Positions 33,472 to 40,893 of a DNA stretch of 64,000 nt are shown here, in pieces (within the stretch, counting starts at the first letter, position 1; each line of letters opens with the position of its first letter). The position numbers and the translations under genes were made by a program. Source of the stretch: Klebsiella aerogenes KCTC 2190. Its GTDB lineage: Bacteria > Pseudomonadota > Gammaproteobacteria > Enterobacterales > Enterobacteriaceae. The notes under the pieces are model-generated. The model worked only from the letters and a program-made list of their open reading frames with translations, did no database searches and had not been told where the DNA came from. The DNA is taken from the NCBI RefSeq assembly GCF_000215745.1, contig NC_015663.1:4030001-4094000 (forward strand), read 5' to 3'.

Positions 33472-33906
33472 TCGAGATGACATGCCGCTCGAAAGCGATG
33501 GCGAACGATGAGCGGTTAAGCCGCCATGTTGATAACGATGTTTTAAGCGCGGGCAGCAAAAGTTGTTGTCCGCGATTAATCTGACAACTGGAGATTACCG
33601 TTGGCCAGTAGCCATGGGAAAAAGCGACATGTCAGAGTGAGGATATCATGAGTCTGGAAGTCAGCGTAGGCCAGCAATAACCAAAGCAAATACACACGGC
33701 AACGCCGTTATCAGACACAATCCACATTGGTGCGCATAATGTATATTATGTTAAATCATGTTGATTGTTAAGTTGGATGACTCCCTAATAGCCCGCTCAG
33801 TCTATGCCGTGCGGACTATTTTCCTCTTCTAATATAAAATCACGCCGTTAAACATGATTGTCTCCACCGTCCGTTCCCCTAAATATCATGCGATAGAACG
33901 AGACCA
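33472..33906. other. Non-coding gap between porin and GH1 genes
   Basis: About 435 bases between convergent transcripts, without a supported gene. It holds an imperfect hairpin near 33547-33574 (CGCGGGCA / TGTCCGCG) and a terminator-like repeat at 33787-33825. No recognisable gene remnant was found. Confidence 0.55.
33787..33825 (+). terminator. Possible terminator between porin and GH1 genes
   Basis: AATAGCCCGC / GTGCGGACTATT pair with one internal mismatch over about ten bases, followed by TTTTCCTCTT on the plus strand. It is 300 bases past the porin stop, so its use is uncertain. Confidence 0.4.
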
Positions 33907-35325
33907 TTACTTGTTGCCCTTTATAAACGCTCCGGGCGTAAATCCATTAGAGGCAGCCAACTGTGCAAACCAAAGAGCGTTGCGCTTTATCTGTCGCTCC
34001 CCGCTTTCCAGATCCAGTCGCCAGAAACCGTAACGGCGTTTAAAGCTATTTATCCACGACCAGTTATCAATAAATGTCCACTGGTGTACGCCAAAGCAGT
34101 TCGCCCCCTCGCTGATGGCGCGATGGAGCTGTTCGAGGTGTTCTTCCATTAATTCGATACGGAAAGTGTCATCAATAACCCCATCAGCCAGAACAGGACC
34201 TTCTGACTGGATATCCATGGCGATACCGATTTCAGCCAGATACCACTTCATATTGTCGTAATTATCGCGGATGTTGCTGGCTATATCGTAAATCGCCTGC
34301 GGAAAAATCTCGTTATTATCGCGATACGGATTGAAGCGCCCTTCGGGATCGCTGTAGTTCTCGAAGTAATACTCTGGCGTGAAGTAATCAAGTTCATAGG
34401 GACATTCGCGCGCTTTAACCCGACGTGGAACATAGTAGTTAACCCCCAGGAAATCTACCCGCGAACTCGTTATCAGATCGACATCCGCTTTTTTTATTTC
34501 TGGCAAGCAATCATGGGTTGCGAGGACTTCACATAACTCCTTCGGGAATTCATGCTTAACCAGCGGTTCAAGGAAACTGCGATTAAAGAACAGGTCGGCA
34601 TACCACGCTGCTTTTTTATCCTCGTCGCTATTGTTTCGGGTATACGAGGGAGTCAGATTAAGCACCACGCCTATTTCGCCCGGTAGCTCAAGTTTCCGGT
34701 ACAGGTGCACCGCTTTTGCATGCGCCAGCATAATGTTAAATGCAACCTGCGCCGCCAGCTTGCCATCTTTTTTGCAAGGATAATGGAAATCATAAAGATA
34801 GCCGCCTTCGACAGGTACTATCGGCTCATTAAAGGTGATCCAGTATTTGACCTTATGACCAAATAGCTCAAATGCAGTGCGGGCAAACCTTGCGAAAAGA
34901 TCCGTCACATGGGGTGATTCAAAACCGCCATACTGCTTTTGCAATATTTCCGGCATGTCGAAATGATAAAGATTAATCATTGGTTCAATGCCGCTGGCGA
35001 TCATCTCATCGAAGTAGTTGTTGTAAAACCGGACAGCTTCTGCGTTTGGGGTACCGGTTTCAAAATCATCAATCAGCCGTGACCACTGAATGGAAGTACG
35101 AAACGAGTTAAATCCCGTTTGCTTCATTAGCGCAACGTCCTCTTTATACTTGCTGTAGGTTTCACATACTTTCTGCGGACCAATCTGCTGGAAAAAGCGG
35201 TTGGGTTGTTCTGCATACCAGCTATCCCAGATAGAACGGTGCGGCTTATTCGCGAAGCCTTCTGTCTGCGGGCCTGATGCTGCAGCCCCCCAAAAAAAAC
35301 CTTCCGGAAATTGATACCGATTCAT
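33907..35325 (-). CDS. GH1 6-phospho-beta-glycosidase
   Basis: A 472-residue family 1 glycoside hydrolase beginning MNRYQFPEGFFWGAAASGPQ. The acid/base Glu is in KYWITFNEPIVPVEGGYL and the nucleophile position is in MKWYLAEIGIAMD, where the usual TENG reads AEIG. A phosphate-pocket motif Ser-x-Lys-x-x-Tyr is present (INSFKRRYGFWRLD), which marks enzymes acting on PTS-imported 6-phospho-disaccharides. The enzyme therefore cleaves the phosphorylated product of the neighbouring Lac-type PTS in the cytoplasm. With a mannanase gene next door, 6-phospho-mannobiose is possible as well as 6-phospho-cellobiose. ATG 35325 has AGGAGG five bases upstream. Last gene of the leftward operon, after a terminator hairpin. 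Confidence 0.9.
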   Translation of the reverse strand: MNRYQFPEGFFWGAAASGPQTEGFANKPHRSIWDSWYAEQPNRFFQQIGPQKVCETYSKYKEDVALMKQTGFNSFRTSIQWSRLIDDFETGTPNAEAVRFYNNYFDEMIASGIEPMINLYHFDMPEILQKQYGGFESPHVTDLFARFARTAFELFGHKVKYWITFNEPIVPVEGGYLYDFHYPCKKDGKLAAQVAFNIMLAHAKAVHLYRKLELPGEIGVVLNLTPSYTRNNSDEDKKAAWYADLFFNRSFLEPLVKHEFPKELCEVLATHDCLPEIKKADVDLITSSRVDFLGVNYYVPRRVKARECPYELDYFTPEYYFENYSDPEGRFNPYRDNNEIFPQAIYDIASNIRDNYDNMKWYLAEIGIAMDIQSEGPVLADGVIDDTFRIELMEEHLEQLHRAISEGANCFGVHQWTFIDNWSWINSFKRRYGFWRLDLESGERQIKRNALWFAQLAASNGFTPGAFIKGNK

Positions 35326-35342
35326 AATGCCTCCTGAATGTT

Positions 35343-35366
35343 AAAAAGCTGCCCCAAAAGGGCAGC
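35343..35366 (-). terminator. Intercistronic terminator between GH5 and GH1 genes
   Basis: Seven-base-pair stem GCTGCCC / GGGCAGC, five-base loop, followed on the minus strand by TTTTT. It lies between the GH5 stop and the GH1 start, so GH1 would be made by partial readthrough or a separate promoter. Confidence 0.75.
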
Positions 35367-35373
35367 CAAATAA

Positions 35374-37569
35374 TTACTCTGCAGTAACTTCAATTGATTT
35401 GATGAACATATATCCCCAGTCGCCGGTAAACTTTCCAAAACTGATGGTATTACCCCCCTCTTTGAGCGAAACAGGAACGACTATGGTCTTGCCCTTCTCA
35501 TCCGTTTGCGGAAATTCAATTCTGACTGGCGTTCCGTCGTTCACGATGAACGAGTTTTTCTTGCTTCCCCATTTGCCGTTAAATTTCACGTGTAGGGTAA
35601 ATTTACCGTCCCAGGGAGCGCTAACCTGCCAGCTCACGCTGTCTCCGTCATGCGCGAAAGGCCCGAGGAAACCGTCTTCTCCGATGGCTAACGTATCTTT
35701 TTCACTTTTAATGGAGTTAAGTGTTCCCTTGCTAACATCCATAGTCCCGCTGCCAAAGCTGCAATAATCTGCCGGTACAGGCCTCACAGCGGGCTTCACG
35801 CTGACATTTATCGTTTTGCTGCTTTCCAGCAACCCGTCATCAGCAGTAAAGGTCAACGCATAGTCGCCCGGCGCGGAGAACCAGACTCGGGTTTCCTCTT
35901 TACTGCTGTTACAGAAGTGAACGTTATTCTTACCGTCATGGCTCCACGCTACGCTGACTTTCGGGCCAGGTAGATTGTCATCCTGCCAGGCAGCATTGAG
36001 TTGAACGCCTCTATCGACAGTGGTAGAAAGCATGTCCTGCAGGGTAATAACCGGTGGAAGGTTTTTCTGCATATGTTTCAGGCGAATCACGTTTGAAGGT
36101 GCTGACTGACCACTTTCATTCTTAGCGATTACCCGATAGTAGTAAGTCTGGCCGAGCGTCAGGCTGCGATAATTATCGCGGAAAAGACTCATTTTCGATG
36201 GATCCCATTCATTTTTGCCGTCGGAAATGTCCTTTCCGACGCGTGTCCATGGGCCCTGTGGCTGCACAGCTCTTTCCACGTCGTAATAACGACCAACGGG
36301 TGACCCCATCCAGTTAATGGCAAAGGGGGAATCGCTCTCGCGTAACCTCGGTGCTTCTGGTACCGGCAAATCTGGCACCTTGCTCAGACCAGCCATTTGT
36401 GCGGCGGCAGTCCGTACCAGGTTGACAACCTCCATCTCCTGATTCGCTTTCCCCTCATCCGGGAAGCCAGGCAGATGGTAGCTATAGTGTCCGGTATACT
36501 CTTTGTGCCAGTAAAAACCGCCATCATGCCGATGACCGCGAAAACCCCAGATAAAGCCGCCCGCGGCCTGCACGCCATTGACCTCAGTATGCACAATAGA
36601 CTGCATGATAGCGTTAAGGTCTTTTTGGTCGAGGAGACCAAATTCGCCAACCAGATAGACTTTTTTGCCACCAATCGCCTCCAGATCTTTACGAACCTGC
36701 CCGGGGTGGTTGTTATTGGCATTGGTGTAATAGTGATTGCTGATGATGTCGACGTTCGGATCGCTGAGCGCGAAATCATTCACCTTTTTATAAGTCCCAT
36801 CTACGACAAGCTGATGGGGTGCCCATTTACGGATCCAGGCAGATGTCTGATGAAGAAAATCGGCGTTAGTGTCCTCCAGCTCATTACCCGTTTCCCACGC
36901 CATAATCGCCTTTTCATCGTAGTAGTGGCGTCCCGTAATGGTGTTCGTCCGGGTTATAACCTGACGAATCACGTCAAGATAAGCCTGGAAGGTTTTACTG
37001 TTCGTCCGATAAAAATCCTCAGGTTTTTCATGATAAAATGAGGCAAGCTGTTCTCTCCCACCCCACCACCACCAGTGATCGATAAACGGTAGAATCAGGC
37101 GAAGCCCCTGCTTATCTGCTTCAGCAATCATGTTGTCATAAACTTTCATTGCCGCTTCATTCAGCCGCGGCATGCCGTCAGGCGTTTCCGGCGACAGGAT
37201 ATGCGTTTCACGTCCGCAGGCCGCGTCGTTTTCCTGCTGAACGGATAGCACATACACGCGCTGTGCTTTAGCACCCGTTTGCACCAGGGCTTTAATCCAG
37301 TTTTCTTGCTCTTCAGCAGTAGGCCATTTGAAATATTGCCCCCACCCGCGCGGATCCGCTTTGCAGGTTCCTCTCGCGTCATCCTCTATACGATGCAGCT
37401 CCGGGGCATGGATCCCGGCAAAGCGAAAGAGCCGATCGCCGTCTTTTAACGCAGCACCATCACGAGTAATAAAATGTTCAAAATGGGATTGTTCCGCCGC
37501 CAGCACCCCCGCGCTTCCCAGCGCGGACAGTAAGGAGACGAGCAGAAGTTTTCGAATCGGGAAAGCCAT
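35374..37569 (-). CDS. Secreted GH5 endo-beta-mannanase-like enzyme with C-terminal carbohydrate-binding domain
   Basis: A 731-residue exported enzyme. After the signal peptide (MAFPIRKLLLVSLLSALGSA...VLA) a GH5 catalytic barrel spans about residues 30-400: DGDRLFRFAGIHAPELHRIE, the acid/base Glu in AIMAWETGNELEDTNADFL, NHYYTNANNNHPGQVRKDLE and the nucleophile in VYLVGEFGLLDQKDL. Fibronectin-III-like modules follow (FAINWMGSPVGRYYDVERAV, LTLGQTYYYRVIAKNESGQS), then an immunoglobulin-like part and a C-terminal CBM35-type domain (VPVSLKEGGNTISFGKFTGD). The barrel resembles mannan endo-1,4-beta-mannosidases, so mannan or glucomannan is the likely substrate. Starts 11 bases after the porin stop with GAGGAGATAAG before ATG 37569. 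Confidence 0.82.
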   Translation of the reverse strand: MAFPIRKLLLVSLLSALGSAGVLAAEQSHFEHFITRDGAALKDGDRLFRFAGIHAPELHRIEDDARGTCKADPRGWGQYFKWPTAEEQENWIKALVQTGAKAQRVYVLSVQQENDAACGRETHILSPETPDGMPRLNEAAMKVYDNMIAEADKQGLRLILPFIDHWWWWGGREQLASFYHEKPEDFYRTNSKTFQAYLDVIRQVITRTNTITGRHYYDEKAIMAWETGNELEDTNADFLHQTSAWIRKWAPHQLVVDGTYKKVNDFALSDPNVDIISNHYYTNANNNHPGQVRKDLEAIGGKKVYLVGEFGLLDQKDLNAIMQSIVHTEVNGVQAAGGFIWGFRGHRHDGGFYWHKEYTGHYSYHLPGFPDEGKANQEMEVVNLVRTAAAQMAGLSKVPDLPVPEAPRLRESDSPFAINWMGSPVGRYYDVERAVQPQGPWTRVGKDISDGKNEWDPSKMSLFRDNYRSLTLGQTYYYRVIAKNESGQSAPSNVIRLKHMQKNLPPVITLQDMLSTTVDRGVQLNAAWQDDNLPGPKVSVAWSHDGKNNVHFCNSSKEETRVWFSAPGDYALTFTADDGLLESSKTINVSVKPAVRPVPADYCSFGSGTMDVSKGTLNSIKSEKDTLAIGEDGFLGPFAHDGDSVSWQVSAPWDGKFTLHVKFNGKWGSKKNSFIVNDGTPVRIEFPQTDEKGKTIVVPVSLKEGGNTISFGKFTGDWGYMFIKSIEVTAE

Positions 37570-37580
37570 CTCTTATCTCC

Positions 37581-38918
37581 TCAGAACCAGACTTCAGCCT
37601 GTACACCAAAATTCAGCGTATCGGTATCCCCGCTGCGAGAGTATCCCCCCGGGCTAAGGGTACCGGTGCTCCAGTCGTAATTTCTGTCTATCGCATCCGA
37701 GACGCCTTTATCCCATTTGGCATACGTGGCAAAGAAGCGCAGCTGTGGACGGCTCCAGAATCCAGAATCGAAGGTGAGCGTTGGCGCAATGGTCACCTTG
37801 GTCAGGCCCCCCTTTCCTTTGCCGTTTACCCCCATGTAGTTTTTATCATCCAGATATTCGTAACCCACTTCATATTGCATGGCGAAATTCTTCGTTATCT
37901 GATGATACGGCCGGATACCCGCCACCCACATGGAGCGTCCCCAGCCGTCATCATCGCTGGTCCACCAGCGGTAGTTTTTATCTTTCTGATAAAATGCAAA
38001 GGTCGATACGTCCACTTCGCCCAGACTGGCCATGCCATCCAGAATCACGCGCCAGGACTGGGTGTCTTCCAGGTTTGCCCAACCCCAGCCGTTTTTACCC
38101 AGCGAGTCAGCGGCAGCGAGCCCTTTGCCGTACTGGAAAACAATGCGGGAATAGCCACCTGTCAGCCCATAAAAACTGTCGACGTTATACAGCGCCGTCA
38201 CGCCATAACCTTTTTCAGCAGAAGTGGGATGGTTTTCGTTGCGGTTCATATGGTGGCCAATAAGCTCAACATCCAGCCCGGTGCCGCCGATTTTTTTAAA
38301 CCAGAGGTTAAGCGAGTAATCGTCAGGGTATCCCTGATCCCCCAGAGCCACGGGATAGGCTTTGGCTTCATCCGTTGTTGAAAACGCATAAACGCCGGCG
38401 TCAAAGCGCGCGAAGCCTAAATCCAGGTTATCAAACCCGCCCCCGGTTCCGTTGTACTGAATATACTCCCAGTCGAACTGGTGACTGGAAAGATTGGAGC
38501 TGCTGTAACGTTTACCCGCCCAGAAAGTCATATCCGGCGCAAAATCGAGATTTGATAACTCAGCAAAACCTTCGCGGAACTGGGTTTCTTTACCGTCATC
38601 GTCGGTACAGTTCCAGTCTGCGGTACATTTTGTTTGATGCGTCAGGTTGGCCTGAACACGAGCAACTGCGCCAGTATCCGATTTCAGCGTTACTGTCGGG
38701 ATAAGCTCAATCTTGGTATCTTCTTCGTTACCCAGACGCCATTTCCCGTCGGGCATCAGTCCCACTGAATCCACCCGGTTTCCGTCACTGTTGGCGAGGA
38801 TCCCTGAGCGCAAATAGCCGTGGAGTGCAAAATCATATTTCTCATCTGCGCTGGCATAGCTGCTGATGACAGTGAGGGTAATCAAGGACAGAGGTATTGA
38901 TTTAAATAACGTTTGCAT
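37581..38918 (-). CDS. LamB-type carbohydrate-specific outer-membrane porin
   Basis: A 445-residue maltoporin-family protein (LamB/ScrY/BglH type): signal peptide MQTLFKSIPLSLITLTVISS...YASA, then FALHGYLRSGILANSDGNRV at the N-terminus typical of the family, a disulphide loop (QTKCTADWNCTDDDGKETQF), FWAGKRYSSSNLSSHQFDWE and a C-terminal barrel strand LNFGVQAEVWF. It should admit oligosaccharides released by the GH5 enzyme encoded directly downstream. ATG 38918 has AAAGGGAA seven bases before it. Its promoter region contains a LacI-type operator (39000-39017) and a CRP-like site (39063-39078). Confidence 0.87.
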   Translation of the reverse strand: MQTLFKSIPLSLITLTVISSYASADEKYDFALHGYLRSGILANSDGNRVDSVGLMPDGKWRLGNEEDTKIELIPTVTLKSDTGAVARVQANLTHQTKCTADWNCTDDDGKETQFREGFAELSNLDFAPDMTFWAGKRYSSSNLSSHQFDWEYIQYNGTGGGFDNLDLGFARFDAGVYAFSTTDEAKAYPVALGDQGYPDDYSLNLWFKKIGGTGLDVELIGHHMNRNENHPTSAEKGYGVTALYNVDSFYGLTGGYSRIVFQYGKGLAAADSLGKNGWGWANLEDTQSWRVILDGMASLGEVDVSTFAFYQKDKNYRWWTSDDDGWGRSMWVAGIRPYHQITKNFAMQYEVGYEYLDDKNYMGVNGKGKGGLTKVTIAPTLTFDSGFWSRPQLRFFATYAKWDKGVSDAIDRNYDWSTGTLSPGGYSRSGDTDTLNFGVQAEVWF

Positions 38919-38999
38919 AGGTTCCCTTTGAATTTTTATTTTCACGGTTAAACGTGCAGGGGAAATGTAAGGATCTAAAATGGAAATGTACATCCATTA

Positions 39000-39017
39000 A
39001 CGGAAAGCGCTTTCCGT
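39000..39017. promoter_or_regulatory. LacI-family operator upstream of the porin gene
   Basis: Perfect 18-base palindrome ACGGAAAGCGCTTTCCGT with the central GCGC typical of LacI-family sites. Its 18 bases occur again at the core of the 40501-40520 palindrome between the PTS genes. It is 82 bases upstream of the porin ATG. The LacI gene at 43552 is the obvious repressor. Confidence 0.88.
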
Positions 39018-39062
39018 GTTTGCCGGATTGAATCACAAATTTGAGATCTTTGAGAATATTTT

Positions 39063-39078
39063 TGTGATGAATATCACT
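39063..39078. promoter_or_regulatory. CRP-like site upstream of the porin gene
   Basis: TGTGA TGAATA TCACT matches nine of the ten core CRP positions. Its centre is 62 bases upstream of the operator centre on the minus strand, so activation by CRP and repression by the LacI protein can both act on the porin-GH5-GH1 transcript. Confidence 0.75.
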
Positions 39079-39086
39079 AATTAAGC

Positions 39087-39111
39087 TTCTGCCCACGAGA
39101 AATGGGCAGAA
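39087..39111. terminator. Hairpin after the orphan IIC gene
   Basis: Nine-base-pair perfect stem TTCTGCCCA / TGGGCAGAA with a seven-base loop, 16 bases past the stop of the leftward IIC gene. No T run follows on the minus strand, so termination may be incomplete. Confidence 0.55.
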
Positions 39112-39126
39112 ACAGCAAGAGGAGCG

Positions 39127-40398
39127 TTATTTTTCCAGCTGCATCAGCTGGCGTTCGTGAACCTTAAAGAATGGACGATAAAGCATCCATGCGTTGAAAA
39201 AGGCAAATAGGCACATGCACATATTCTTCCAGCTACCGTTGGCCGACCATGCAGCACCCAGCGGTGAGGGCATTGACCATGGCAGCATTGCAACGGCCCT
39301 GTCGAGGATACCCATTTGCGTCAAATACCAGGCTATACAGGCATTTATCAACGGAACAAAAACAAAGGGCAGTAAAAAAACCGGGTTCATGATGACGGGG
39401 AAGCCAAACAATATTGGCTCATTAATGTTGAACAGAGAAGGCAAAAGACCAATCTTTCCCACACTCTTCAACTGCCTTGAGCGGCTTCGTATTGCCATAA
39501 ACACCAGTGGCAGCGTAGAGCCGATACCGCCAATCAACAGATAAAAATCCCAGAACCCCTGTAAATAAATATGGGGCAGCACAGCCTCTCCAGCGGCCAG
39601 GGCTCGCTGATTTTCAAACAGATAGGTGAGCCAGAACGGGTTCATGATCCCCGTAATGATCAGCGCGCCGTGAATACCGACGAACCATAAAAGATTACAC
39701 AGAAACAAGGAGATAAGCACAGCCGTGAGAGTATCTGACGCTACAATGAGTGGGCGCAATGCTTCCCCAATCAGTTGCGGCAAAATCTGTCCGGTCGTCT
39801 GCAGCATCACGGCATTCATCACGCTGATGGAAAGCATAATCACCAGCAGCGGCATCAGCAGCTGGAAACCATTCCGTGTCATCACCGGCACCTCATCCGG
39901 CAAACGAATGCACCACCCTTTATTATAAAAAAACCTTATAATTTCAATCGAATATGCGCTTGAAATGAGGGCAGTAAAAAGCCCCATCCCTCCCAGAAAA
40001 ACATTCGTCGCGCCATTATCCCGAAAACCGATAAACAGCAGAAAGGCGAGACATCCGGTGAGCCCGCATAACCGTTCCGGTAATTGATATTGCTTGGCAA
40101 GGCTGGCACTTGCACCAAATGCAACAATCAACGCCACCAGGCCGAGCGTCAGCTCAAAGGTTGGTAACAGCATCGGACGCAGCAGCAGATAAAAAGATCC
40201 GAATCGTGAGGTGCTTGAAATGGCGAACGGTGGAAACAGCATTGGCACCATCAGACTTCCCACGATGACAAAAGGCATTGCAAGAGAAAAGCCGTCTCGC
40301 ATTGCTGTAATGTGTTGATTTTTAGTGATTATATTCGCCACCGGCGTGAGGCGTTGCTCTATCAAATCCACAGCAACATTCATCAAATGAATGTTCAT
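39127..40398 (-). CDS. Lac/cellobiose-type PTS EIIC, orphan second copy
   Basis: A 423-residue membrane permease subunit of the lactose/cellobiose/chitobiose PTS family: RLTPVANIITKNQHITAMRD, GFSLAMPFVIVGSLMVPMLF, FVGIHGALIITGIMNPFWLT, NINEPILFGFPVIMNPVFLL and MLPWSMPSPLGAAWSANGSW. It is paralogous to the IIC at 40894 but has no IIA or IIB of its own; the single IIB/IIA across the divergent promoter may serve both. It carries AAGG eight bases before ATG 40398. First gene leftward from the shared operator at 40501-40520. A different sugar specificity from its paralogue is likely but unproven. Confidence 0.87.
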   Translation of the reverse strand: MNIHLMNVAVDLIEQRLTPVANIITKNQHITAMRDGFSLAMPFVIVGSLMVPMLFPPFAISSTSRFGSFYLLLRPMLLPTFELTLGLVALIVAFGASASLAKQYQLPERLCGLTGCLAFLLFIGFRDNGATNVFLGGMGLFTALISSAYSIEIIRFFYNKGWCIRLPDEVPVMTRNGFQLLMPLLVIMLSISVMNAVMLQTTGQILPQLIGEALRPLIVASDTLTAVLISLFLCNLLWFVGIHGALIITGIMNPFWLTYLFENQRALAAGEAVLPHIYLQGFWDFYLLIGGIGSTLPLVFMAIRSRSRQLKSVGKIGLLPSLFNINEPILFGFPVIMNPVFLLPFVFVPLINACIAWYLTQMGILDRAVAMLPWSMPSPLGAAWSANGSWKNMCMCLFAFFNAWMLYRPFFKVHERQLMQLEK

Positions 40399-40469
40399 AA
40401 GTCGACCTTAGTAGTTCTTGAATAGCAGGGATGATCGCGCACATTCATACAAAGTGAAAGGTGCTCTCA

Positions 40470-40485
40470 AGTGATCGTGGTCACA
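40470..40485. promoter_or_regulatory. CRP-like site between the divergent PTS genes
   Basis: AGTGA TCGTGG TCACA matches nine of ten core positions. Relative to the plus-strand promoter predicted at 40513-40541 its centre lies near -70, the usual class I spacing. Confidence 0.75.
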
Positions 40486-40500
40486 ATTACCTTATCCGCA

Positions 40501-40520
40501 AACGGAAAGCGCTTTCCGTT
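40501..40520. promoter_or_regulatory. LacI-family operator between divergent PTS genes
   Basis: Perfect 20-base palindrome AACGGAAAGCGCTTTCCGTT, same core as the operator at 39000-39017. It overlaps the predicted -35 of the IIB promoter and lies about 100 bases upstream of the leftward IIC start. Confidence 0.9.
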
Positions 40521-40541
40521 TTGTTCCGTGGTGACTATATT
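40513..40541 (+). promoter_or_regulatory. Predicted promoter of the IIB-IIC-IIA-ROK-lacI operon
   Basis: -10 TATATT (40536-40541) with a weak -35 TTTCCG (40513-40518) at 17-base spacing. The poor -35 fits a CRP-dependent promoter; the -35 lies inside the operator. Confidence 0.5.
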
Positions 40542-40567
40542 CCAGCCATAAATTCAAAGGAGACGTT

Positions 40568-40879
40568 ATGAAAAAAATCATGTTGTGTTGTTCTGCCGGG
40601 ATGTCTACCAGCCTGCTGGTAAAAAAAATGGTCGATGAAGCGCACAGGCGTGGCCTGGAAGCGGAAATCAAGGCGTATGGCGTTGCCGAATTTGCCGAGC
40701 AGGTTGGTCACTACCAGGTGGTATTGCTTGGACCACAGGTGAAGTACATGCAAAGCGATCTACAGAAACAAGCCGATAAATACGGGATCCGCGTTGAGCC
40801 AATCAACATGATGGATTACGGCATGCAAAAAGGGGGCGCCGTTCTCGATTTCGCCCTCTCCCTGATAGATAACAAATAA
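40568..40879 (+). CDS. Lac/cellobiose-type PTS EIIB
   Basis: A 103-residue cytoplasmic IIB subunit. The phosphorylated cysteine is Cys8 in MKKIMLCCSAGMSTSLLVKK, the P-loop-like motif of the family. Remaining landmarks are VVLLGPQVKYMQSDLQKQAD and the C-terminal MMDYGMQKGGAVLDFALSLI. It passes phosphate from IIA to the incoming sugar bound by IIC. AAAGGAG lies seven bases upstream of ATG 40568. The gene opens the rightward operon IIB-IIC-IIA-ROK kinase-LacI, with 14 bases to the next gene. Confidence 0.94.
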   Translation: MKKIMLCCSAGMSTSLLVKKMVDEAHRRGLEAEIKAYGVAEFAEQVGHYQVVLLGPQVKYMQSDLQKQADKYGIRVEPINMMDYGMQKGGAVLDFALSLIDNK

Positions 40880-40893
40880 AGAAGGGAAACCCT

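Noticed and set aside
36397..37041. 214-residue plus-strand open frame
   Set aside because: Antisense to the GH5 catalytic barrel, whose motifs are unambiguous; the frame looks like a codon-bias shadow.
38919..39096. Upstream minus-strand start codons and small frame before the porin gene
   Set aside because: They overlap the LacI operator and lack ribosome-binding sites; ATG 38918 has a good site and a signal peptide.
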